Notes: generated by a model not told the origin, from the sequence alone. 64,000 nt of DNA from Stenotrophomonas sp. MYb238 (GCF_009496535.1 NZ_WIDL01000002.1:1-64000), one strand, 5' to 3'. Counted from the stretch's first letter, positions 50,123-61,213 are shown. Translations and numbers: made by a program.

Positions 50123-52195
50123 TCAGCCGAACTCGAAATTCATCTCCGGGCCGGCCGGGCCGACGAAGTCGCCCTGCACGTAGTCCACGCCGGAACTGAA
50201 CAGCAGGCTCATCGTCGCCGCGTCGGAAACGAACTCGGCGATCGTGCGGATGTCCTCCGACTGCGCGCGCCGGGTGATTTCCTGGGTCTTGGCCAATTGT
50301 TCGCGGGCCTGCGCCGGATCGGCGGTGAAGCTGCTGTCCAGCTTGAGGAAGCCCGGCCGGAAATGCGCCAGCAGCTGGAACGAATCCAGCCCCGAGCCGA
50401 ACTGCTCCAGCCCGACCTTGCAGCCCAGCGCCGCGACATCGGCCAGGAACTGCTGGGCGTTGCGCAGGTGGGTGAACATCTTGGCCTCGGGAACCTGCAG
50501 CCACAGCTGGTCGCCGTCCACGCCTTCGGCCAGCAGGCCGTCACGGATCACCGCCAGCAGCTGCGGATCGGAGAACGACTCGGGGGTGATGCGCACCATC
50601 AGGTGGGTGCGATGACCGGCACGGCGGCGCTCGCCCAGCGCCCGGATCGCATGGCCGACCAGCCAGCGGTTGATCGGCGCGAGCAGGCCCTGGTCCTCGG
50701 CGATCGGCAGGAACGTGCCCGGGCCGACCATCTCCTCGTTGTTGCGCAGCTGCAGGGTCGCGTCGTACAACTGGATCGGTTCGCCCATCAGGTTGATCAC
50801 CGGGCGGAAGCGCAGCTGGAAGCCTTCGTTTTCCAGCGCGCCGCGCATCAGTTCCACCCAGCGCTGGATGCGTTCCTCCTCGACGCGGTCGGCGGCGCCC
50901 GGGTCGAACACCTTGACCGTGTTGCCGCCCAGCTCGGCCGCGGCGCGCGCGCAGTCGCTGGCGCGCGCCAGCACCTGGCCGACGCTGGCGATCTTCTCCC
51001 CGACCTGCACGCCGCCGATGCTCACGGTCACCGTCGCCGAACGCGCGCCGATGCTGAACACATGCGAGGCGAAGGCATCGCGCACGCGCTCGGCCAGCTG
51101 CGCGGTATGCGCGTAGTCGCCCTGGGCGAGGATGGCGAAGCTGTGCTCGCCGAAGCGCGCCAGCGACAGTCCGTCGCCGAGCGTGGCGGCCAGGTGCTGG
51201 CCCAGCGCGGCGACCAGCGCGTCGGCCGAATCCAGGCCGATGTCGGGCAGCAGTCGCGCGTAATGGTCCGGTTCCACCAGCAGGAAGCCGTACTGGCCCT
51301 CGCTGCGGCTGACCTGCGCCACCGCGTTCTCCAGGTGCACCATGAAGGTGGGACGGTTGAGCAGGCCGGTGACCTGGTCGCGCTGGCGCAGTTCCTCGAC
51401 CTCGCGCGCCAGTTCGGGGTCGAATTCCTCGCGGCGGCGGAACACCACCTGGAAGCAGGACTCGCCCTCGTAGGTGGCGGCGGTGAACTCCATCGTCGCC
51501 GGGAAGCTGTCGCCGTCCTGGTTGCGCGCGTGCACCTCGTACTGCGGCGGCGGCGCCTCGCCCCTGCTCAGCGATTTCAGCAGCTGCTTGAAGTCCTCCA
51601 GGTGCTGCGGCGCGACCATATCCAATAGCGAGATGCCTTCCACGTCCTCGAACGAGGGGTAGCCGAACATCTCCAGGTACGCCTCGTTGGCGCGGATGTG
51701 CATGCCTTCGTGGATGTAGGCGATGGGGTCGCGCGAGGAGGCGATCAGCGCGTCGCAGCGGCGCTCGGTCTCGCGCATCTGCGCCTCGATCCGGCGCAGG
51801 CCACGGCGCGCCTGCAGGTCGGTCCATTCGTTGCGCACCACCGACAGCAGGTGCTCGGGACGCTGGCGCAGGGCGATGGCGCGGATGCCGTTGGCGCCGG
51901 ACTCCACCAGCATCTGCTCGTCGACGTGCTCGGCCAGCCCGATCACCGGGATGTCCTTGCCGCTGGCGGCGATCTGCTGGCTGAGCAGGCTCTGGGGAAT
52001 CACCTGCGACGGCGCGGCGAGCACCAGGTCGATGGACTGGCCGGACAGGATGTCGACCAGTTCGGCCGGCGCCTGCGGCCGGAACGGGCGGGTGGCGATG
52101 CCGCTGTTGCGCAGGGCGCTGACGATCGCCTCGGCGTTCTCGGCGCTGTCGTCGACGATCAGCAGGCGCAGGGTTGTTTCTTTGCCGTTCTGCAT
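50123..52195 (-). CDS. fimX: FimX-like c-di-GMP receptor (REC-PAS-GGDEF-EAL)
   Basis: A 690-residue signalling protein for type IV pilus assembly. Domains in order: receiver-like (residues ~8-125, LLIVDDSAENAEAI), PAS (~140-260, YIHEGMHIRANEAYLEMFGYP), GGDEF (~270-420) and EAL (~440-690). Both catalytic motifs are degenerate: the GGDEF site reads FGEHSF, and the EAL signature is replaced around LYDATLQL, so c-di-GMP binding without synthesis or hydrolysis is expected. This is the layout of Xanthomonas FimX, which binds PilZ. ATG 52195 is the start; no pilus genes are nearby. Confidence 0.88.
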   Translation of the reverse strand: MQNGKETTLRLLIVDDSAENAEAIVSALRNSGIATRPFRPQAPAELVDILSGQSIDLVLAAPSQVIPQSLLSQQIAASGKDIPVIGLAEHVDEQMLVESGANGIRAIALRQRPEHLLSVVRNEWTDLQARRGLRRIEAQMRETERRCDALIASSRDPIAYIHEGMHIRANEAYLEMFGYPSFEDVEGISLLDMVAPQHLEDFKQLLKSLSRGEAPPPQYEVHARNQDGDSFPATMEFTAATYEGESCFQVVFRRREEFDPELAREVEELRQRDQVTGLLNRPTFMVHLENAVAQVSRSEGQYGFLLVEPDHYARLLPDIGLDSADALVAALGQHLAATLGDGLSLARFGEHSFAILAQGDYAHTAQLAERVRDAFASHVFSIGARSATVTVSIGGVQVGEKIASVGQVLARASDCARAAAELGGNTVKVFDPGAADRVEEERIQRWVELMRGALENEGFQLRFRPVINLMGEPIQLYDATLQLRNNEEMVGPGTFLPIAEDQGLLAPINRWLVGHAIRALGERRRAGHRTHLMVRITPESFSDPQLLAVIRDGLLAEGVDGDQLWLQVPEAKMFTHLRNAQQFLADVAALGCKVGLEQFGSGLDSFQLLAHFRPGFLKLDSSFTADPAQAREQLAKTQEITRRAQSEDIRTIAEFVSDAATMSLLFSSGVDYVQGDFVGPAGPEMNFEFG

Positions 52196-52295
52196 GCGGT
52201 ACTCCCCTCTGACCGGGTTTAATACAACATGGGTGCGGTGCCGTCCATGCGCCGATCGCTTGCCTGTGACGCGGTTCCTGTGCGCGGCGGCCCGC

Positions 52296-53498
52296 TCAGG
52301 CCGCCAGCCCGGCCGCGTGTCCCGACGCCCAGGCCCACTGGAAGTTGTAGCCGCCCAGCCAGCCGGTCACGTCTAGCACCTCGCCGACGAAGTGCAGGCC
52401 AGGCACCTGCCGCGACTCCATGGTCGCGGACGAGACCTGGCGGGTGTCCACGCCGCCCAGGGTCACCTCCGCGGTGCGGTAGCCCTCGGTGCCGCTGGCC
52501 ACCAGCGGGAACTCCGCCAGCAGCGCCGCGGCCTGCTTGAGCTGCGGCTCGTCGAGCTGGCGTACCGGCTTGTCCGGCAGCCAGTGCTCGCACAGCCGCT
52601 GCGCCATGCGCTTGGGCATGACCTCGGCCAGTACCGTGCGCAATTCCGAGGCGCCGCGCTCGCGCTTCATCGCGCGCAGCCATTCCAGCGCGTCGTGGCC
52701 GGGCAGCAGGTCCAGGCGCAGGTCGTCGCCGGGCTGCCAGTAGGAGGAGATCTGCAGGATCGCCGGGCCGCTGACGCCGCGGTGGGTGAGCAGCATGAAG
52801 TTGCGGAAGCTTTGCCCGTTGCAGCGCGCCTCCACCGGCAGCGCCACGCCGCTGAGATCGGCGAAGCGTTCCTGGTGCCTGCCGCTGAGGGTCAGCGGCA
52901 CCAGCCCGGCGCGGGTGGGCAGCACCGCGTGGCCGAACTGGCGCGCGACCTCGTAGCCGAATCCGCTGGCGCCCATGCTGGGAATGGACAGGCCGCCGCT
53001 GGCGATCACCAGCGAGGCGCAGTGGAACAGCCCGTGGGCGGTGCGCACGCGGAAACCGTCGGCACCGCGCTCGATCCCTTCCACCGCGCAGTCGGTGCGG
53101 ATCCGCACGCCCGCCTGCTGGCATTCGTCCAGCAGCATGCGCACGATCAGCTTGGAGGAAACGTCGCAGAACAGCTGCCCCAGTTCCTTCTCGTGCCAGG
53201 CGATGCGGTGCCGCTCGACCATGTCGAGGAAATCGGCCGGTGTGTAGCGGGCCAGCGCCGACTTGCAGAAATGCGGGTTGGCCGAAAGGAAGTTGGCGGG
53301 GCTGGCGCCGGTATTGGTGAAATTGCAGCGGCCGCCGCCGGACATCAGGATCTTCTTGCCGACCTTGTTGGCATGGTCGATCACCTGCACGATGCGGCCG
53401 CGCCGGCCGGCGGTGAGCGCGCACATCAGCCCGGCGGCGCCGGCGCCGATCACCAGCACGTCGCAGCGGTGCACCGCCATGCCCGGGTCCGTCGCCAC
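52296..53498 (-). CDS. HI0933/YhiN-family FAD-dependent oxidoreductase
   Basis: Flavoprotein of unknown substrate. GAGAAGLMCALTAGRRG is the dinucleotide-binding motif, GGGRCNFTNTGASP and GLSIPSMGASGFGYEVARQFGH are family signatures, and FVGEVLDVTGWLGGYNFQWAWASG closes the FAD site. The 400-residue length is usual. Start ATG 53498 is the longest; ATG 53480 (MAVHRCDVLVIG) is nearer the fold. It follows yaeQ and yaiI closely on the same strand, so they may share a transcript. Confidence 0.9.
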   Translation of the reverse strand: MATDPGMAVHRCDVLVIGAGAAGLMCALTAGRRGRIVQVIDHANKVGKKILMSGGGRCNFTNTGASPANFLSANPHFCKSALARYTPADFLDMVERHRIAWHEKELGQLFCDVSSKLIVRMLLDECQQAGVRIRTDCAVEGIERGADGFRVRTAHGLFHCASLVIASGGLSIPSMGASGFGYEVARQFGHAVLPTRAGLVPLTLSGRHQERFADLSGVALPVEARCNGQSFRNFMLLTHRGVSGPAILQISSYWQPGDDLRLDLLPGHDALEWLRAMKRERGASELRTVLAEVMPKRMAQRLCEHWLPDKPVRQLDEPQLKQAAALLAEFPLVASGTEGYRTAEVTLGGVDTRQVSSATMESRQVPGLHFVGEVLDVTGWLGGYNFQWAWASGHAAGLAA

Positions 53499-53505
53499 CG
53501 CGCGC

Positions 53506-54054
53506 CTATTGCGCCGCGCGCTTGCGCCACGCCGGGATCACGTCCAGCTGCACCTGGTCGTTGAGGATCTGCACCTCGCCGTCCTGGATCAGCATGCTCC
53601 AGCGCATCGCCCGCTGGATCTGCTGGCCCCAGCGCTCGACGAAACCGGCATCCAGGTCCACCACCGAGAGATTGGCGAAGCGGGCCAGGCCCTTGCCCTG
53701 CTTCTGCCACCAGATGTCCGAGGCGTTGCCGCCGTAGTTGATCACCTGCACCTGGCGGCTGCGGTTGCAGGCCTTGCGCACCCGCGATTCGTCCGGATGG
53801 CCCAGGTCGATCCACTGCAGGATGTCGCCGGTGTAGTCGTGCTGCCACAGGTCCGGCTCGTCGTCGGTGCTCAGACCGCGGCCGAATTCCAGGCGGTCAT
53901 CGGCGTTCAGCGCGAAGGCGAGCAGACGCACCATCAGGCGCTCGTCGGTCTCGGAGGGATGCTGGGCCAGGGTCAGGTGGTGGGTCGCGTAGTAGCCGCG
54001 GTCCATGTCGCTGATCTGCAGCTCGGCCTTGCGGATGGTGGCGGTAAGGGCCAT
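53506..54054 (-). CDS. yaeQ: YaeQ family protein
   Basis: A 182-residue protein with the restriction-endonuclease-like fold known for YaeQ, whose cellular role is unsettled (it was linked to transcription antitermination in enterobacteria). MALTATIRKAELQISDMDRGYY is the standard start at ATG 54054; other motifs are HPSETDERLMVRLLAFAL, DLWQHDYTGDI and INYGGNASDIWW. It lies 7 bases upstream of the flavoprotein gene. Confidence 0.93.
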   Translation of the reverse strand: MALTATIRKAELQISDMDRGYYATHHLTLAQHPSETDERLMVRLLAFALNADDRLEFGRGLSTDDEPDLWQHDYTGDILQWIDLGHPDESRVRKACNRSRQVQVINYGGNASDIWWQKQGKGLARFANLSVVDLDAGFVERWGQQIQRAMRWSMLIQDGEVQILNDQVQLDVIPAWRKRAAQ

Positions 54055-54115
54055 GGGATCACGGGGCAAAGACCGCCATTCTACTGCGCCGATGCCATGC
54101 CGGCGGTGCCGCGGT

Positions 54116-54589
54116 TCAGCGCTGGCGCGCCAGCCACTGGTCCAGCCGCGCGGCGAAGGCCTGGCGGTCGCGCGCGTGCAGGCTGGCCGGGCCGCCGGTC
54201 TGCACGCCGGCGCCGCGCAGTTCGGCCATGAAATCGCGTATCGACAGCCGCTGCGCGATGCTGTCCGAACTGTAGGGCTCGCCACGCGGGTCGAGCGCGG
54301 CGGCGCCCTTGGCCAGTACGCGCGCGGCCAGCGGAATGTCCTGGGTGATGACCATGTCGCCGGCGGCGACGCGCTCGGCGATCGCATCGTCGGCCACGTC
54401 CGGCCCGCCGGCCACCTGCATGGCGCGGATGAAACGCGAGGCCGGCGTCTGCAGCCAGCGGTTGGCGACCAGGATCACCTCGATCCGGGTGCGTTCGGCG
54501 GCGCGGTACAGGATGTCGCGGATGACCGCGGGGCAGGCGTCGGCGTCGACCCAGATGCGGGGCGGAGCGGGAAGGGCGTTGGCGTCCAT
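54116..54589 (-). CDS. yaiI: YaiI/YqxD (DUF188) family protein
   Basis: Putative PIN-like nuclease-fold protein of 157 residues and unknown function. [20 protein letters not shown] opens the conserved domain, followed by [19 protein letters not shown] and [16 protein letters not shown]. Asp residues in the first and second motifs could bind a metal. It starts at ATG 54589 and precedes yaeQ by 61 bases. Confidence 0.92.
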   Translation of the reverse strand: MDANALPAPPRIWVDADACPAVIRDILYRAAERTRIEVILVANRWLQTPASRFIRAMQVAGGPDVADDAIAERVAAGDMVITQDIPLAARVLAKGAAALDPRGEPYSSDSIAQRLSIRDFMAELRGAGVQTGGPASLHARDRQAFAARLDQWLARQR

Positions 54590-54905
54590 GCCGCGCAGTC
54601 TAACGGTCGGGCCAGGCTTCGGCGGCGTTTCCGGCGGTGGCCGGCGCGTCCAAGTCGATGAATTTGCCGGGATTGTTGCGCCTGCGGTGCGGGTCGTGCC
54701 GGATGAATACGGTATTTGTCGCTTTTTGGCGGAAAGCCGCGTATCTTTCGCCCCACTGTGCTTGCAAGGGTCACCGTGAATCGTGGCCTGATGCAGCTGA
54801 TCTCACCGATCCGCTCATCGTTCCGTTTTACCAACGCCTGCAACTCAGTCTCGGCCCCGATCCCCGGCGGCTGCGATTTCCAATCAATAGTTCCAGGAGT
54901 TTGTA
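54590..54905 (+). promoter_or_regulatory. long leader and promoter region of the cold-shock gene
   Basis: The 316 bases between divergent yaiI and csp have no plausible gene. AT-rich segments begin near 54700; TATCTT (54742-54747) is a -10 candidate with no well-spaced -35, which would leave a leader of about 150 bases, typical of csp genes whose leaders fold as RNA thermometers. GGCGGAAAGCCGC (54728-54740) can form a small hairpin. AGGAG lies seven bases before the ATG. Confidence 0.5.
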
Positions 54906-55115
54906 ATGTCTGAGCGTCAGACCGGCACGGTGAAGTGGTTCAACGATGCCAAGGGTTTTGGTTTCATCACCCCGGAAAGCGGCCCCGACCTGTTCGTGCA
55001 CTTCCGTGCCATCCAGGGCACCGGCTTCAAGTCGCTGCAGGAAGGCCAGAAGGTGACCTTCGTCGCCGTGCAGGGCCAGAAGGGCATGCAGGCCGACCAG
55101 GTGCAGGCGGTCTAA
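54906..55115 (+). CDS. cold-shock protein (CspA family)
   Basis: Single OB-fold RNA/DNA-binding protein of 69 residues. RNP1 is KGFGFI and RNP2 DLFVHF, with aromatic residues W and F in [12 protein letters not shown]. Likely acts as an RNA chaperone. AGGAG seven bases upstream of ATG and the long leader suggest post-transcriptional control; a strong terminator follows. No closer assignment among Csp paralogues can be made. Confidence 0.96.
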   Translation: MSERQTGTVKWFNDAKGFGFITPESGPDLFVHFRAIQGTGFKSLQEGQKVTFVAVQGQKGMQADQVQAV

Positions 55116-55143
55116 TCGACCCCCGCAACCGCTAGGTAGCCAG

Positions 55144-55178
55144 AACGCCGGAAGCGAAAGCTTCCGGCGTTTTTTGTT
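55144..55178 (+). terminator. intrinsic terminator after the cold-shock gene
   Basis: AACGCCGGAAGC pairs with GCTTCCGGCGTT around GAAA, followed by TTTTTG. Strong terminator 28 bases after the csp stop. The remaining ~255 bases to selO contain no gene or clear motif beyond GC-rich sequence. Confidence 0.9.
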
Positions 55179-55435
55179 GTCCGACGCTTTTCTTCTCTTT
55201 TCGGGAGAAGGCGGCGCGTGGCGCGGCGTGCCGGAAAAGTAGCGGGCGGATGCAGCCCCATGTAACCCGGCATTCCGGTACCCGTCCCAACCCTCGCTCC
55301 GTGCATCCGTGCCCGCACCAGCGCCATGGACGCTCCCGCGCATACGCCTCGGCAGCACGCGACTGCGGCCTTCCCGGTGGGAAGGGGAGCGGGCAACGCG
55401 GGCGGCGTTTCAGCGATGCGGTCTATGCTTGAAGC

Positions 55436-56989
55436 ATGACTCCCCCCGTATTCGACAACCGTTTCCTGCGCGACCTGCCCGGCGATGCCGAAACCGGATC
55501 GCGCCGCCGCGAGGTCCTGGGCGCGGCCTGGTCGCCGGTGACGCCGACCCCAGTGGCGGCGCCGACGCTGCTGGCGTATTCGCCCGAAGTAGCGGCGTTG
55601 CTGGGCTTTGATGCGGAAACCGTGCGCACGCCCGGTTTCGCCGAGGTATTCGGCGGCAACGCGTTGTATGCCGGCATGCAGCCGTGGGCGGCCAACTACG
55701 GCGGCCACCAGTTCGGGCATTGGGCCGGGCAGCTGGGCGACGGTCGCGCCATTTCGCTCGGCGAGCTGCTGGCCGACGGCCGGCGCTGGGAACTGCAGCT
55801 CAAGGGGGCGGGGCCGACGCCTTACTCGCGTGGCGCCGATGGCCGCGCGGTGCTGCGCTCGTCGATCCGCGAATTCCTGTGCTCGGAGGCCATGCACCAC
55901 CTCGGCGTGCCGACCACGCGCGCTCTGAGCCTGGTCGCCACCGGCGAAACCGTGGTGCGCGACATGTTCTACGACGGTCATGCGCGCGGCGAACCGGGCG
56001 CGGTGGTCTGCCGGGTGGCGCCTTCGTTCATCCGCTTCGGCAGTTTCGAGCTGCCGGCCGCGCGTGGCGACCTGGCGCTGCTGCGGCAACTGGTGGATTT
56101 CTGCATCGAGCGCGATTTCCCGCACCTGCAGCCCGGTCCCTCGCGCCGGGCCGACTGGTTCGCCGAGGTCTGCACGCGCACCGCGGCGATGGTCGCGCAG
56201 TGGATGCGGGTGGGCTTCGTGCACGGGGTGATGAACACCGACAACATGTCCGTGCTCGGCCTGACCATCGACTACGGCCCCTATGGCTGGGTGGAGGACT
56301 ACGACCCGGACTGGACGCCGAACACCACCGACGCGCAGGGCCGCCGCTACCGCTTCGGTACGCAGATGCAGGTGGCGTACTGGAACCTGGTGCGGCTGGC
56401 GCAGGCGTTGTCGCCGCTGTTCGACGAGGTGGCGCCGCTGCAGGCGGGGCTGGACGTCTTCCAGGCGCGCTTCGCCGCCGAGGAGCGCGGCCACCTGGTC
56501 GCCAAGCTCGGCCTGGGCGCCTACCGCGAGGACGACGAGGCGCTGATGGTGCGGTTCCGGGAGCTGCTGCACGCCGGCGAGATGGACATGACCCTGGCGT
56601 TCCGTGCGCTGGCCGACGTCGATCCCGACCAGCCGGAGGCGGTGGCGCTGGAGGAGGCGTTCTATTCGCCCGGACGCCGCGCGCGGGTGATGCCGGACCT
56701 GCTGGACTGGCTGCAGCGCCACGCCGCGCGTGTGCGCGATGCCGGGCTGCCGGCCGGGGAGCGCCGCCGCATCATGCAGGCCGCCAACCCGAAATACGTG
56801 CTGCGCAACTGGCTGGCGCAGCAGGCCATCGACCGCGCCGAGCAGGGCGATGCCGCCGGCATCGCCGAGCTGCTGGAGGTGATGCGCCATCCCTGCGACG
56901 AGCAGCCCGGCCGCGAGGCGTTCGCGCGCCGGCGTCCGGAATGGGCGCGCGAGCGCGCCGGCTGCTCGATGCTGTCGTGCAGTTCCTGA
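55436..56989 (+). CDS. selO: protein adenylyltransferase SelO (YdiU)
   Basis: Pseudokinase-fold enzyme that AMPylates Ser, Thr or Tyr of target proteins, with redox roles known in E. coli. The 517-residue protein shows the substrate/nucleotide region [38 protein letters not shown], catalytic [14 protein letters not shown] and the metal Asp in [14 protein letters not shown]. The C-terminus CSMLSCSS keeps the conserved penultimate Cys, where mitochondrial SelO has Sec. Start ATG 55436. apt follows after 22 bases. Confidence 0.95.
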   Translation: MTPPVFDNRFLRDLPGDAETGSRRREVLGAAWSPVTPTPVAAPTLLAYSPEVAALLGFDAETVRTPGFAEVFGGNALYAGMQPWAANYGGHQFGHWAGQLGDGRAISLGELLADGRRWELQLKGAGPTPYSRGADGRAVLRSSIREFLCSEAMHHLGVPTTRALSLVATGETVVRDMFYDGHARGEPGAVVCRVAPSFIRFGSFELPAARGDLALLRQLVDFCIERDFPHLQPGPSRRADWFAEVCTRTAAMVAQWMRVGFVHGVMNTDNMSVLGLTIDYGPYGWVEDYDPDWTPNTTDAQGRRYRFGTQMQVAYWNLVRLAQALSPLFDEVAPLQAGLDVFQARFAAEERGHLVAKLGLGAYREDDEALMVRFRELLHAGEMDMTLAFRALADVDPDQPEAVALEEAFYSPGRRARVMPDLLDWLQRHAARVRDAGLPAGERRRIMQAANPKYVLRNWLAQQAIDRAEQGDAAGIAELLEVMRHPCDEQPGREAFARRRPEWARERAGCSMLSCSS

Positions 56990-57011
56990 TCCTTTCCGGT
57001 TCAATGTCCCG

Positions 57012-57542
57012 ATGACGAACACCCATCCCGACTGGTCCGGCGCGATCCGCGACGTGGCCGATTTTCCCAGGCCTGGCATCCGCTTCAAGGACATCACCCC
57101 GCTGCTGGCCGATGCCGCCGGTTTCCGCGCCGCAATCGCGGCGATGGCCGATCCGTGGCGTGCGGCCGGGGTGCAGGCGGTGCTGGGCGTGGAGGCGCGC
57201 GGCTTCATCCTCGGCGCCGCGCTGGCGCTGGAACTGGGCGCCGGCTTCGTGCCGGTGCGCAAGCCGGGCAAGCTGCCCGGCGCCACCCTGGTGCAGGAAT
57301 ACGCGCTGGAATACGGCAGCGACCGCATCGAGGTCTGCGCCGGCGCGCTTGCCGCCGGTACGCGGGTGCTGCTGGTGGACGACGTGCTGGCCACCGGCGG
57401 CACGCTCGCCGCGGCGCTGCTGCTGGCGCAGCGGCTCGAGGCCGAGGTGCTGGGCGCGGCGGTGCTGGTGGAACTGGACGGGCTGGGCGGCCGCCAGCGC
57501 TGGCCCGACGGCCTGCCGTTGCAGGCCACGCTGGTGTATTGA
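57012..57542 (+). CDS. apt: adenine phosphoribosyltransferase
   Basis: Converts adenine and PRPP to AMP. The 176-residue protein has [41 protein letters not shown] and the PRPP loop [14 protein letters not shown], all standard. It starts 22 bases after selO and is followed by a REP pair. Confidence 0.96.
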   Translation: MTNTHPDWSGAIRDVADFPRPGIRFKDITPLLADAAGFRAAIAAMADPWRAAGVQAVLGVEARGFILGAALALELGAGFVPVRKPGKLPGATLVQEYALEYGSDRIEVCAGALAAGTRVLLVDDVLATGGTLAAALLLAQRLEAEVLGAAVLVELDGLGGRQRWPDGLPLQATLVY

Positions 57543-57557
57543 GCGCCGCCTCCTCGC

Positions 57558-57626
57558 GTAGGAGCGGCTTCAGCCGCGATGGGGCTTTCCTCGGTGAAGC
57601 CCTTTCGCGGCTGAAGCCGCTCCTAC
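57558..57626. repeat. GTAG-headed REP inverted pair
   Basis: GTAGGAGCGGCTTCAGCCGCG and its inverted partner ending GCTCCTAC, in the convergent gap between apt and dbpA. Possibly also a transcription barrier for both genes. Confidence 0.85.
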
Positions 57627-57645
57627 GGCGAAGCCGGGGAGCGGC

Positions 57646-59022
<1,377 letters not shown>

Positions 59023-59052
59023 GCGGCATTTTCGCAGATGCCACGACGGAAT

Positions 59053-59121
59053 GTAGGAGCGGCTTCAGTCGCGAAGGGGGACTTCGCGGGAAAGTCCTTT
59101 CGCGGCTGAAGCCGCTCCTAC
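59053..59121. repeat. GTAG-headed REP inverted pair
   Basis: GTAGGAGCGGCTTCAGTCGCG and an inverted copy ending GCTCCTAC, with a G-T mismatch in the first stem. A partial head (GCGCTCCTAC) follows at 59126-59135, overlapping the yeiH end. It separates the dbpA start from the yeiH end. Confidence 0.8.
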
Positions 59122-59131
59122 GGGAGCGCTC

Positions 59132-60184
59132 CTACAGGACGGCGCGTACGCCGAGGTTGATCAGCAGCCCGCCGCCCAGCAGCCAGGCGAACAGCAGCAG
59201 CGCCAGCAGCATCGGCCGGGTGCCGGCCTGGCGCAGGGCCGAGAAGTGGGTGGTCAGGCCCAGGGCCGCCATCGCCATCGCCAGCAGGGCGGTGTCCAGG
59301 TCGACCAGCGCGGCGACCAGGCGCGTGGGCAGCAGCTGCAGCGAGTTGAAGCCGACCATGGCGATGAAGCCGAAGGCGAACCACGGCACGGCGATCGTCG
59401 AGCGCGGGCCGTTGCCGGCGTGACGGCCGCGCGCCAGCAGCGCCGACAGCCCGACCAGGAACGGCGCCAGCATCATCACCCGCACCATCTTGGCGATGAC
59501 CGCGGCATCGGCGGCCGGCTGGCCGATGGCGCGGCCGGCGGCCACCACCTGCGCCACTTCATGTACGGTGGAGCCGGTGAACACGCCGAAGCCGGTCTCG
59601 TCCAGCGGCATCCAGCCGGCGTGCACGCCCCACTGGTAGAGCAGCGGGTACAGGAACATCGCCAGCGTGCCGAACACCACCACGGTCGCCACGGCGACGG
59701 CCACCTGTTCGGCGCGGCCCCTGACCACCGGCTCGGCAGCCATCACCGCAGCGGCGCCGCAGATCGAACTGCCGGCGCCGATCAGCAGCGCGGTGCCGCG
59801 TTCCAGCCCGAGTACCCGGTGGCCCAGCCACCAGGCCAGGGCGAAGGTGGAGCACAGCACCAGCGCGTCGATCACCACACCGGTGGCGCCGACCTGGCCG
59901 ACATCCTGCAGGGTCAGGCGCAGGCCGTAGAGGACGATGCCGGCGCGCAGCAGCGTGGCCTTGGAAAAGCCCACGCCGGCGGCTGCACGCGGCGCCAGCG
60001 TACCGTAGACGGTATTGCCCAGGGCGATGCCGATCACGATGGCCAGCGTCAGCGCGCCGATGCCCCGGGTCTGCAACCACGGCTGGGCGCCCAGCCAGAG
60101 GGACAGGCCGGCGATGGCGGCGGTCAGCAGCAGGCCGGGGAAGCGCGGGAGGGCCGGAGCCCGTCCTTGTACGGCGGTATTCAT
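59132..60184 (-). CDS. yeiH: YeiH-family putative sulfate exporter
   Basis: Inner-membrane transporter-like protein of 350 residues with about ten helices. GIVLYGLRLTLQDVGQVG, LLIGAGSSICGAAAVMAAEPV (a conserved Gly/Ser-rich re-entrant region), and TGSTVHEVAQVVAAG are family motifs; the second half repeats in inverted topology. The YeiH family is annotated as putative sulfate or sulfur-compound exporters on weak evidence. Start ATG 60184 is opposite a LysR gene that probably controls it. Confidence 0.92.
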   Translation of the reverse strand: MNTAVQGRAPALPRFPGLLLTAAIAGLSLWLGAQPWLQTRGIGALTLAIVIGIALGNTVYGTLAPRAAAGVGFSKATLLRAGIVLYGLRLTLQDVGQVGATGVVIDALVLCSTFALAWWLGHRVLGLERGTALLIGAGSSICGAAAVMAAEPVVRGRAEQVAVAVATVVVFGTLAMFLYPLLYQWGVHAGWMPLDETGFGVFTGSTVHEVAQVVAAGRAIGQPAADAAVIAKMVRVMMLAPFLVGLSALLARGRHAGNGPRSTIAVPWFAFGFIAMVGFNSLQLLPTRLVAALVDLDTALLAMAMAALGLTTHFSALRQAGTRPMLLALLLFAWLLGGGLLINLGVRAVL

Positions 60185-60231
60185 GACGGAGGGTTATCAG
60201 GAGGTGACCCATCCTGATTCCGACATGATAA

Positions 60232-60259
60232 TTCGTAAAACAGATAATATTCGTACGAA
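60232..60259. promoter_or_regulatory. AT-rich LysR operator candidate between yeiH and LysR gene
   Basis: TTCGTACGAA (60250-60259) is a perfect 10-bp palindrome, and an upstream TTCGTA (60232-60237) repeats its left half 18 bases away. The segment is far more AT-rich than its surroundings and lies 48-22 bases before the LysR start, where LysR regulators bind in divergent promoters. Confidence 0.55.
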
Positions 60260-60281
60260 CAACCTGTTTTGCGGGTAGGTC

Positions 60282-61187
60282 ATGCATCTCTCCCTGCGCC
60301 AGCTGCAGATCTTCTCCGCCATCGCCGAGGCGGGAACCACCACGGCCGCGGGCGAGGCCATCGGCCTGTCGCAGTCGGCGGTGAGCGCCGCGTTGAACGA
60401 GTTGGAAAGCCTGCTCGGCCGGGCGCTGTTCGACCGCGTCGGGCGGCGGCTGGCGCTCAACGGCCACGGTCGCGCGCTGCTGCCGGAGGCGCGTGCCCTG
60501 CTGGCGGGCATGGACGACATCGAACGCCGCTTCCGTCTGGGCGATGAAAGCGCCGCGCCGGTGCGCTGGCGGGTCGGCGCCAGCACCACCATCGGCAACT
60601 ACCTGATGCCGGCGCGCATCGCCGACCTGCGCGACGGCAACGGCCAGGCCCGCGTCGATCTGGTGATCGGCAATACCCGCGAGGTGGCCGGTGCGGTGCA
60701 GCGGCTGGAGGTGGACATCGGCCTGATCGAAGGCCCATGCCACGAACCGGGGCTGGAGGTGGCGCCGTGGCGCGAGGACGAGCTCATCGTCGTGTTCGGT
60801 GACCGCCACCCGGACGCGGCCGCGCTGCGTGGAGGCGCGGACATGGCGCGGCTGCGCGCTGCCTGCTGGCTGCTGCGCGAGCCCGGCTCCGGCACTCGAG
60901 AGGCGGCCGAGCAGGCGCTGCTGCCACACCTGCACGGCTTCGCCGAGGTGCTGCAGCTCGGCGGTACCGAGGCGATCAAGCAGGGCGCGGTCGCCGGGCT
61001 CGGCCTGGCCTGCCTGTCGCGGCATGCGGTGGCCGACCTGATCGCGCTCGGCCGGCTGCACCCACTGGCCACGCCGCTGCCGCCGCTGCGCCGCCGGCTG
61101 TGGGCGGTGCGGCATCCCGGCAAGCGCGTGCCGGCCAGCCTGCGCCGCCTGCTGGCGCTGGACGGGGGCGTGTTCGCCGACGGCTGA
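60282..61187 (+). CDS. LysR-family transcriptional regulator
   Basis: DNA-binding regulator, 301 residues. The winged helix LRQLQIFSAIAEAGTTTAAGEAIGLSQSAVSAALNELESLLGR is followed by the effector domain (VGASTTIGNYLMPARIADLR, DIGLIEGPCHE, REPGSGTREAAEQAL, LGGTEAIKQGAVAGLGLACL), the pattern of CysL/YeiE-type members. Start ATG 60282 has GGTAGG upstream. Divergent placement suggests it regulates yeiH; the effector is unknown. Confidence 0.93.
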   Translation: MHLSLRQLQIFSAIAEAGTTTAAGEAIGLSQSAVSAALNELESLLGRALFDRVGRRLALNGHGRALLPEARALLAGMDDIERRFRLGDESAAPVRWRVGASTTIGNYLMPARIADLRDGNGQARVDLVIGNTREVAGAVQRLEVDIGLIEGPCHEPGLEVAPWREDELIVVFGDRHPDAAALRGGADMARLRAACWLLREPGSGTREAAEQALLPHLHGFAEVLQLGGTEAIKQGAVAGLGLACLSRHAVADLIALGRLHPLATPLPPLRRRLWAVRHPGKRVPASLRRLLALDGGVFADG

Positions 61188-61201
61188 GCGCGCGGCTCCC
61201 G

Positions 61202-61207
61202 TACAAT
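61202..61207 (+). promoter_or_regulatory. candidate -10 box close to the uup start
   Basis: TACAAT at 61202-61207 lies only six bases before the ATG at 61214, giving a predicted start point at or within 1 base of it and no room for a ribosome site. It follows the LysR stop by 14 bases. A leaderless uup transcript would result; alternatively uup is read from the LysR gene. Confidence 0.45.
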
Positions 61208-61213
61208 GCGCGC

